From NCBI GenBank assembly GCA_018894495.1, contig JAHIOY010000153.1, positions 1 through 11,075 on the forward strand: a DNA stretch of 11,075 nucleotides, written 5' to 3'. The notes under the pieces were generated by a model. The model worked only from the letters and a program-made list of their open reading frames with translations. It made no database searches and was not told the DNA's origin. A program made the translations under genes and the position numbers. This document shows, piece by piece, positions 6,790 through 11,075 of the stretch (position 1 is the first letter of the stretch; each line of letters starts with the position of its first letter). The DNA is from Patescibacteria group bacterium. GTDB taxonomy: Bacteria > Patescibacteriota > Minisyncoccia > Minisyncoccales > JAHIOY01.

Positions 6790-6820
6790 GGAATGACTGA
6801 GGTCTAACCTCGGTCATTCC
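6790..6820. repeat. Intergenic palindromic repeat, copy B
   Basis: Arms GGAATGACTGAGGT (6790-6803) and ACCTCGGTCATTCC (6807-6820) pair over 14 bp with one mismatch and a 3-nt loop. ATGACTGAGG through TCATTCC (28 bp) is identical to copy A about 1.16 kb away. It sits between the end of aroC and the start of the winged-helix gene. On the plus strand a T-rich run (TCGTTTTTT) follows, but nothing is transcribed toward it. On the minus strand no T-tract follows, so a dispersed repeat fits better than a terminator. Confidence 0.85.
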
Positions 6821-6841
6821 TCGTTTTTTGCTCTTTCCCTT

Positions 6842-7972
6842 TCATTTTATCACTCTCGGAATTAATTGGGCTCGCAGCGCGAAATCGCAAATTGTTATGG
6901 CTAACATTGCCTCAACAACCGGCACCGCTCTCGGCACAATACAGGGGTCATGCCTTCCTTCAATTCTTAGTTCCTCCATTTTCATTTTTTTGATATTGAC
7001 TGTTATTTGAGGTTTAGAAATTGAAGAAGTTGGTTTTATCGCTACCCTAACGAGAAGCGGCATACCATTGCTTATTCCGCCTAAAATTCCGCCAGAATTA
7101 TTTGTCTCGGTTAAAATTTTACCATTTTTGATGATAAATAAATCATTGTTTTGAGAACCTTTGATTCTTGCCGAACCAAAACCAGAACCAAACTCAACTC
7201 CTTTTACTCCGGGGATGGCAAATAATGCTTTTGAAATTTCGCCGTCTAAGGTCCCAAAAATCGGCTCGCCCAAGCCAACCGGCAAATTCAAGGCAATTCC
7301 CTCAATTATTCCGCCGATACTGTCCCCTTCTTTTCTCATTTTCTCAATTTCTTCAACCATTTTTTCAGCCATTTTTAAATCAGCGCACCTAACTTCATTT
7401 TTACAAACCCCATTAGAAAGCCCGCCCTTTCTAACGGGGTAAACATTTTTCCTAATTTCAGAAATACTCTTTTTCTCAGCCCTAATTCCGCCGATTTCAA
7501 TTGTATGGGCTAAAATTTCTATTTTCAGCAAATTTAACAACTTTTTGGCTACCGCTCCAGCCATAACAAATCCAGCCGTAATTCTTCCTGAAAATCTTCC
7601 CCCGCCCCGGCCATCGTTAAAGCCGCCGTATTTCACAAAAGCCGTAAAATCAACGTGGCCCGGCCTGACTAAACCCTTTTTTATTTCCTCGTAGGATTCC
7701 GATTTTACATCTTTATTCCAAACCAAAAAGCAAATCGGCGCTCCGGTTGTAAAGCCGTTTAAAATGCCTGATAAAATTTCAACCTTATCTTCTTCCTTTC
7801 TTTGAGTTGAGATTTCGCTTTGGCCTGGCTTTCTTTTATCTAAGTCCTCTTGAATCTCTTTTTCTTCCAATTTCAAACCAGCCGGGCAGCCGTCAACGAC
7901 TATGCCGACACACCTTCCATGGCTCTCCCCAAAACTGGTGATTTTAAAATCTTTGCCAAAATTATTATCCAT
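6842..7972 (-). CDS. aroC: Chorismate synthase
   Basis: Converts EPSP to chorismate using reduced FMN, the last step of the shikimate pathway. The 376-residue protein shows FGESHG (14-19), LVRPGHVDF and GGFNDGRGGGRFSGRITAG in the first half, VRCAD after residue 190, GDSIGGI, and the ending GRHDPCIVPRAVPVVEAM followed by LAITICDFAL. These span the family from end to end, so the gene is intact. Residues 179-188 (PVRKGGLSNG) are an extra segment encoded by a palindromic repeat. Without 12 residues there, the stretch EIRKNV-CKNEVRCAD has the spacing I expect for the family. The ATG is 6 bp after the TPR gene stop, in one transcription unit with it and aroA. Confidence 0.95.
   Translation of the reverse strand: MDNNFGKDFKITSFGESHGRCVGIVVDGCPAGLKLEEKEIQEDLDKRKPGQSEISTQRKEEDKVEILSGILNGFTTGAPICFLVWNKDVKSESYEEIKKGLVRPGHVDFTAFVKYGGFNDGRGGGRFSGRITAGFVMAGAVAKKLLNLLKIEILAHTIEIGGIRAEKKSISEIRKNVYPVRKGGLSNGVCKNEVRCADLKMAEKMVEEIEKMRKEGDSIGGIIEGIALNLPVGLGEPIFGTLDGEISKALFAIPGVKGVEFGSGFGSARIKGSQNNDLFIIKNGKILTETNNSGGILGGISNGMPLLVRVAIKPTSSISKPQITVNIKKMKMEELRIEGRHDPCIVPRAVPVVEAMLAITICDFALRAQLIPRVIK
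7409..7438 (-). repeat. 30-bp in-frame palindromic element in aroC (GTTAGA family, copy 2)
   Basis: Arms CCCATTAGAAAG (7409-7420) and CTTTCTAACGGG (7427-7438) pair with one position that is G:U in the minus-strand RNA, leaving a 6-nt loop. On the minus strand it reads CCCGTTAGAAAG...CTTTCTAATGGG and encodes PVRKGGLSNG. It is flanked by GTTTAC and GTTTGT, a possible diverged 6-bp target duplication. The total of 36 bp is 12 codons, matching the extra length seen in the protein. Confidence 0.8.
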
Positions 7973-7978
7973 AAACTA

Positions 7979-9205
7979 TCAGAGGCCCGTCCTCTGTATT
8001 TTATCTTCCTTTTTGAAGTTGGCATCAGAATCTTTTGACCATTCATCAATTCCGAGCTCTCTTATCATAATCTTCTCCAATCGTTCAGCTTTTTCGTTTC
8101 TTCCTTGAGCCCTATGGAGCTTTATTCCCTCTCTGGCTTCTCCTTTAGCTTTGGCGAGCTGTCCCATCGCTAAATACAATATCGCTAAATTCAGATGTGC
8201 TTCAGTCAGGTCTGGATTTATTTTTAGCGCTTCTCTATATTCCTTTTCTGCTTGGGGAAATTTTTCTAACTTGTACAGTAAAATTCCAAAATTGTTATGC
8301 GCCATGACATTATTTGGTTCTAATCTTATTGCCTCTCTATATTGGCTTTCAGCTTCAGGGAATTTACCAAAATCTTTTAATAAATTTCCGAAATTGAAGT
8401 GGACAATACTTTCATAACTACCGCTGCCACCATAACTAACGCTTTCTATCTCCCGGTAAACCAGTTTTTTCATCTTCTCTCGGTAATCTCTTATTGGAAT
8501 AAGTTCTTCAGAATCCACATCAGAAACATAGGATTTTCCACCGGCTTTTAGCATTAAGCTAATATAGTCTGGCATATGGATTGGTCTTACCTGAAAATCA
8601 TAATACTCAAATATCTTTCCAACAAAAGTAGTATGGCTAGTGCAATTTGCTTCTAAGGTGTCTGTATCTCCAGGAAGCTGACCAAACTTTTCTTCAAAAT
8701 CTCCGATTGCCTTTAGAATTCCCTCTTTTTCTTGAGCTGATAATTTTTTGCTCTGCTCTCTGAAGAAATTTGCTTTTTCTTCTTTGGGTATCTTTGAATC
8801 TTTTTTTATCTCTCTATTTTTTTCAAAAAATTGGCGGACTTCTGGAGCTAATTTCTTAAAAAATTTACCGTAATGTTTGTCAAGATTTTTTAGGGTTTCA
8901 GAATGGATGCGCTGAGCAATTTCAGTTTCGGTCTCTTTCTTTTTATCTTCGGGAAGATTTTTGAACCAGTCCAATTCTCGGAAATCCTTACTCGGATATT
9001 GAAACATTTCTGCTTCAGGTATTTTAACTTTCTCGGTTTTTCTTTTTTTTGCTTTAGAGAATTTTTTAGCCGAATAGTTCTCAATTAAGTCAGTTATCTT
9101 TTCTTTTAAGGAACCTAATCCTTTTGGAGGTTCCTTTTCCCTTTTTGATTCCAAACCAGAAAAACTTTCTATTTTTCTAAAAATTTTTCGTTCTTCTATG
9201 TTCAT
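7979..9205 (-). CDS. Transglutaminase-like region fused to three TPR repeats
   Basis: A 408-residue soluble protein of unknown role. Residues 1-180 are highly charged, probably helical and partly disordered. Residues about 183-235 resemble a transglutaminase/SirB1-like core: LEANCTSHTTFVGKIF with Cys188, then HMPDYISLMLKAGGKSYVSDVD with a terminal Asp229. The usual catalytic histidine position seems to be Tyr214, with His210 nearby, so activity is doubtful. Three 34-residue TPRs follow: about 267-300 (NFGNLLKDFGKFPEAESQYR), 301-334 and 335-368 (LNLAILYLAMGQLAKAKGEA). A SirB1-like plus TPR order is known from COG2912 proteins. It lies between aroA and aroC: its ATG is 29 bp inside the aroA end, and its stop is 6 bp before aroC. 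The role in that block is unknown. Confidence 0.8.
   Translation of the reverse strand: MNIEERKIFRKIESFSGLESKREKEPPKGLGSLKEKITDLIENYSAKKFSKAKKRKTEKVKIPEAEMFQYPSKDFRELDWFKNLPEDKKKETETEIAQRIHSETLKNLDKHYGKFFKKLAPEVRQFFEKNREIKKDSKIPKEEKANFFREQSKKLSAQEKEGILKAIGDFEEKFGQLPGDTDTLEANCTSHTTFVGKIFEYYDFQVRPIHMPDYISLMLKAGGKSYVSDVDSEELIPIRDYREKMKKLVYREIESVSYGGSGSYESIVHFNFGNLLKDFGKFPEAESQYREAIRLEPNNVMAHNNFGILLYKLEKFPQAEKEYREALKINPDLTEAHLNLAILYLAMGQLAKAKGEAREGIKLHRAQGRNEKAERLEKIMIRELGIDEWSKDSDANFKKEDKIQRTGL
9108..9136 (-). repeat. In-frame palindrome near the start of the TPR gene
   Basis: AAGGAACCT (9108-9116) and AGGTTCCTT (9128-9136) are perfect 9-bp inverted arms. The 11-nt centre can add a CC/GG pair around TTTT. 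It encodes EPPKGLGSLKE (residues about 24-34) in the low-complexity N-terminus. It may be another in-frame palindrome or chance, since no flanking duplication is seen. Confidence 0.5.
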
Positions 9206-10541
9206 ATAATTTTTTCAATTCCTGCCAAAATCCAGGAAAGGATTTAGAAACGCATTCCGCATTTTTGATAATTGTTTTCCCTTCAGCCGCTAAACCCAAA
9301 ATGGCAAAAGCCATAGCAATTCGGTGGTCTTTGGAATCAATAATTCCTCCTCTTGGTTTTCCTCCTTCAATAAAAAAACGATTTTTATTTAAATAAGCCA
9401 TAATTCCCATTTTATTTAAACCCAGCCGCATTTCTTCAAGACGATTTGATTCTTTAAGCCGCAATCTTTCAATGCCCGAAATTTCGCTTTTCCCTTTTGT
9501 TACTGCAGCTAAAATACAAATTATGGGAAATAAATCCGGACAATCCTTAACATTAAATTTGAGCGGCTTTAACTCTGATTCTTTATTTCGGATTCTTCCT
9601 TCCGATTTTTCGGAAGGAAAACTTGATTCGGAGAATTCAGAAATAAAAACTTGCTTTTCAGCCAAAACCGAGTTCCTTCTTATTTTAACCCTTCTGTTCA
9701 TTTTTTTAAAGACCTTAATGATTTCCCTATCTGCCTGCAAACTTTTTGAATTTAGATTTTCAACTTCAACTTTTCCTCCGATAAGCCCAGCAGCCAAAAA
9801 AGGAGCGGCTGAAGACCAATCGCCTTCAACAATATAGTCGGTTGGTTTATAATTCTGTTTTTTTATCAAAAATCTTCTCAAGTCCTTTGAATAATCTATT
9901 TTTACTCCAAATTTTTTCTGGGCTTCAATCGTCATTAAAACATAGGGCTTTGATTCCAAAGGAGCAGTCAATTCAATCTCAACTCCTTTTTCAGCCAGAG
10001 GAGCGATTAGTAAAAGGGCGGAAACAAATTGAGAACTAATATCACCCCTTAACTCCGTTTTTCCACCAATAAACCCCATTAGAGACTTCGTCTCTAACGG
10101 GGCAAGATTATTTTCAATAATAATGGAGTTGTTTCTTAAAGCGGATTTTACCCCCAAATTTTTTAAGGCAGAAAGCAGGGGCTTAATTGGTCTTTTGAGC
10201 AGCGATTTTTCGCCAGTTAAAATGCATTTCCCTTTTACTAAAGCGCAAAAAGCGGCCATCAGCCGCAAGGTTGTCCCTGATTCCCGGCAAAAAAGCGGTT
10301 CTTTTGGCGGGGTCAAACCCCCACCTTCAACTTCCCAAAAATTTCTCTTCTTTTCAATTTTAACGCCAATTTTTCGCAAACAATCAATCGTCGCTTCTGT
10401 ATCGTCGCAACTTAAAGGAGAAATAATTCTGCTTTTACCCTTAGCCAAAGCAGCCAAAATCAAAGCCCGATGAGTCCAACTTTTTGAAGCCGGAGATTTA
10501 ATCTTTCCAAAAATTTCACTTTTTTTAATTTCTACGAGCAT
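9177..10541 (-). CDS. aroA: 3-phosphoshikimate 1-carboxyvinyltransferase (EPSP synthase)
   Basis: Transfers the enolpyruvyl group of PEP to shikimate-3-phosphate, the step before AroC. The 454-residue protein carries SPASKSWTHRALILAAL (16-32, with Lys20, Ser21 and Arg25), SCDDTEATIDCLRKIG (44-59), CRESGTTLRLMAA (85-97), KRPIKPLLSAL (116-126), RGDISSQFVSALLL (165-178), WSSAAPFLAAGL (242-253), CPDLFPI with Asp336 (334-340), KESNRLEEM with Glu364 (363-371) and DHRIAMAFA (405-413). It is somewhat longer than usual because of two in-frame palindromic inserts, residues 147-156 and 299-320, both away from the motifs. The TPR gene starts inside its last 29 bp. The ATG lies 14 bp after the DUF4143 remnant. 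Confidence 0.95.
   Translation of the reverse strand: MLVEIKKSEIFGKIKSPASKSWTHRALILAALAKGKSRIISPLSCDDTEATIDCLRKIGVKIEKKRNFWEVEGGGLTPPKEPLFCRESGTTLRLMAAFCALVKGKCILTGEKSLLKRPIKPLLSALKNLGVKSALRNNSIIIENNLAPLETKSLMGFIGGKTELRGDISSQFVSALLLIAPLAEKGVEIELTAPLESKPYVLMTIEAQKKFGVKIDYSKDLRRFLIKKQNYKPTDYIVEGDWSSAAPFLAAGLIGGKVEVENLNSKSLQADREIIKVFKKMNRRVKIRRNSVLAEKQVFISEFSESSFPSEKSEGRIRNKESELKPLKFNVKDCPDLFPIICILAAVTKGKSEISGIERLRLKESNRLEEMRLGLNKMGIMAYLNKNRFFIEGGKPRGGIIDSKDHRIAMAFAILGLAAEGKTIIKNAECVSKSFPGFWQELKKLYEHRRTKNF
9582..9647 (-). repeat. 66-bp nested palindrome in aroA
   Basis: Outer arms TTTATTTC (9582-9589) and GAAATAAA (9640-9647) enclose perfect 10-bp inner arms TTCCTTCCGA (9596-9605) and TCGGAAGGAA (9610-9619) around a TTTT loop. 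The right side has about 12 extra bases between the arms. It encodes a serine/glutamate-rich stretch (residues about 299-320, SEFSESSFPSEKSEGRIRN) just before LKPLKFNVKDCPD. EPSP synthases normally have only a short linker there. Its arms differ from the GTTAGA family. Confidence 0.7.
10075..10101 (-). repeat. 27-bp in-frame palindromic element in aroA (GTTAGA family, copy 3)
   Basis: CCCATTAGAGAC (10075-10086) and GTCTCTAACGGG (10090-10101) form a near-perfect hairpin with a 3-nt loop (minus strand CGAAG at the tip) and one wobble. It encodes APLETKSLMG (residues 147-156). The frame differs by one base from copies 1 and 2, where CCC-GTT-AGA reads PVR, while here CCG-TTA-GAG reads PLE. A flanking duplication is not convincing. 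Confidence 0.75.
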
Positions 10542-10548
10542 TATTTTA

Positions 10549-10567
10549 GTTGATGTTAAACATCAAC
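10549..10567 (-). promoter_or_regulatory. Short hairpin just upstream of aroA
   Basis: GTTGATGTT (10549-10557) and AACATCAAC (10559-10567) are perfect inverted arms around one base, giving an 8-bp stem with a 3-nt loop. It covers the stop codon of the DUF4143 remnant, and its 3' end on the minus strand is 7 nt before the aroA ATG, over the expected ribosome site. No U-tract follows, so a terminator is unlikely. A role in controlling aroA translation is possible but unproven. Confidence 0.45.
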
Positions 10568-10936
10568 AAGGTTCTTGCTCAATTCAAAAGGATAGATAAA
10601 TTCAACCGGAACGTCGTCAAAAATTACTTTTTCTTTTACTTTTAGATTAACGATGTATGCTTTTGATGGATGGTAATCATTAATAAAACTTCTCATACCG
10701 GCGGGTATTTTAGCTTCTGACAATACAGATTTAACCTCAATGGGAATGAGTTTATTTTCCTTTTCAATAACAAAATCCACTTCCTGCCCTCTAATTGTCC
10801 GCCAGTAATGCACATTGGTTCCAAAATTTTTAAGCAATTCTGTGAAAGCAAAATTTTCCAAAATCGCGCCCTGGTCTAAACGTTCGTTGTATCTTTTTAA
10901 ATTATCAACCGCGTAATTTCTGAGCCCATTATCAAC
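10556..10936 (-). pseudogene. C-terminal remnant of a DUF4143-type AAA ATPase (COG1373-like), cut by an insertion sequence
   Basis: The frame upstream of a TTG codon at 10861 continues in open reading to about 10936 and reads VDNGLRNYAVDNLKRYNE, then RLDQGAILENFAFTELL. This is the DUF4143 signature (DNGLR...G.ILEN.vf.EL). Further on, HYWRTIRGQEVDFVI and LIPIEVKS give the D...ExK nuclease-like pattern typical of the C-terminus. These ATPases are usually 350-450 residues, so the AAA domain is missing. In the upstream direction the frame meets a TGA within three codons of VDN, exactly where IS-like sequence begins. The stop at 10556 is the probable original end. The protein would not be functional. 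Confidence 0.8.
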
Positions 10937-10960
10937 TTGGGTTCAATAATTTAACGCAAC

Positions 10961-10977
10961 GGGTGTATTATACACCC
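10961..10977 (+). promoter_or_regulatory. Hairpin directly before the transposase start
   Basis: GGGTGTA (10961-10967) and TACACCC (10971-10977) are perfect 7-bp arms with a TTA loop, ending 2 nt before the ATG at 10980. It would occupy the ribosome-binding site on any transcript entering from outside the element. TATTAT (10966-10971) inside it could be a -10 box, but no good -35 is seen. Insertion sequences often use such structures to block translation from readthrough transcripts; that role here is inferred. Confidence 0.6.
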
Positions 10978-10979
10978 AT

Positions 10980-11075
10980 ATGCAAAAATTACTAAGGAAG
11001 TATCGTCGTATGACCGACGCCGAGCGCGAGGAAATAAGCCGAGACCTTGCGCAAGGAGAAAATATCTCGGACATA
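10980..11075 (+). CDS. IS30-family-like transposase, N-terminus (partial)
   Basis: A plus-strand frame open to the right edge, 32 codons: MQKLLRKYRRMTDAEREEIS and on to LAQGENISDI. The pattern KYRRMTDAEREEIS..LAQG.NISDI matches the first helices of the helix-turn-helix in IS30-type transposases (Y..LT..ER..I...L..G.S...IA). The DDE catalytic domain would lie beyond the window. The ATG at 10980 is 2 nt after a hairpin. A second ATG at 11010 has an upstream AGGAAG at good spacing and would give a protein starting MTDAEREE, so the true start is open. It is the only plus-strand gene, and its GC is higher than its surroundings. Confidence 0.7.
   Translation, partial: MQKLLRKYRRMTDAEREEISRDLAQGENISDI

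Larger units (their letters stand above)
10937..11075 (+). mobile_element. Left end of an IS30-family-like insertion sequence (partial)
   Basis: The DUF4143 frame stops abruptly near 10936. From TTGGGTTCAATAATTTAACG onward the sequence changes, leading to a plus-strand transposase start at 10980 with higher GC and codon use unlike the neighbours. The boundary is placed by where the disrupted frame ends and is uncertain by a few bases. The right end, inverted-repeat partner and target duplication lie outside the window, so IS30 family membership rests on the transposase N-terminus. Confidence 0.65.

Noticed and set aside
6772..6820. Copy B palindrome as an intrinsic terminator of aroC
   Set aside because: On the minus strand the stem is not followed by a U-tract. 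The same sequence occurs in another gap with no terminator-like context, so a repeat is the better reading.
6800..6845. A 13-codon frame overlapping the aroC stop (ATGA)
   Set aside because: It is very short, composed of purine-rich low-complexity codons, and ends inside the palindromic repeat, with no supporting evidence.
8890..9084. A 64-codon minus-strand frame inside the TPR gene
   Set aside because: It lies wholly inside the larger coding frame in another phase, and its arginine/lysine-rich peptide looks like a frame-shifted reading of it.
9472..9837. A 121-codon open frame on the plus strand opposite aroA
   Set aside because: It is antisense to a gene with all EPSP synthase motifs, and its peptide has no recognisable domain. 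Similar antisense frames (117-404, 1405-1626, 5340-5642, 7161-7442, 10123-10473) are also shadows of AT-rich, Lys/Glu-rich genes.
10309..10321. Small palindrome GGGGT-CAA-ACCCC in aroA, considered as another coding element
   Set aside because: Only 5-bp arms, and the encoded GGGLTPP sits where EPSP synthases normally have a short glycine-rich turn, so chance is a sufficient explanation.
1..11075. CRISPR arrays, tRNA or rRNA genes
   Set aside because: No regularly spaced repeat-spacer pattern, tRNA cloverleaf or rRNA-like segment was noticed. The dispersed palindromes are too few and irregularly spaced for CRISPR.

Overview
The window is AT-rich bacterial DNA, and all but one of its genes lie on the minus strand. 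They are tightly packed: short gaps, ATGA-type overlaps and overlaps of up to 29 bp. Low GC, lysine-rich proteins, small hypothetical proteins, poor Shine-Dalgarno sites and palindromic repeats inside genes together suggest an uncultivated Patescibacteria/CPR-like (Parcubacteria-type) bacterium. That placement is inference; there is no rRNA or other marker here to prove it.

Layout, read right to left in the direction of transcription. At the right edge, the start of an IS30-like transposase on the plus strand (10980 onward) abuts a minus-strand remnant of a DUF4143-type ATPase gene (10556-10936), which appears to have been cut by the insertion. Next come aroA (EPSP synthase), a protein combining a transglutaminase-like region with TPRs, and aroC (chorismate synthase). 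These three overlap or lie within 6 bp of each other and form a shikimate block. Two unrecognised genes follow, one with a winged-helix-like region and one with mTERF-like helical repeats. Each is preceded by a copy of the same intergenic palindrome. The second overlaps purM by 4 bp. Between purM and purSL sits a Phd/YefM-like antitoxin and PIN toxin pair with its own near-consensus promoter. The toxin end overlaps the purSL start by 20 bp. purSL is a PurS-PurS-PurL fusion with no glutaminase domain. A reading frame that would supply the missing glutaminase subunit (PurQ) may start just after it at the left edge.

The most unusual feature is a set of palindromic or repetitive DNA segments lying in frame inside conserved housekeeping genes. 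Three share ends CCCGTTAGA...TCTAAyGGG (in purSL, aroC and aroA). The longest, 78 bp, is flanked by a perfect direct repeat that looks like a target duplication. Others are a perfect 28-bp palindrome and an 11-bp tandem repeat in purSL, a nested palindrome in aroA, and one in the TPR gene. They fall in expected linker or loop positions, keep the frame, and are used in more than one frame, so the conserved thing is the DNA and not the peptide. They resemble Rickettsia palindromic elements in concept.

Functionally, aroA and aroC provide the last steps to chorismate, and purM, purSL and the possible purQ provide the FGAR to AIR steps of purine synthesis. The toxin-antitoxin pair embedded ahead of purSL could tie purine gene expression to the addiction module.
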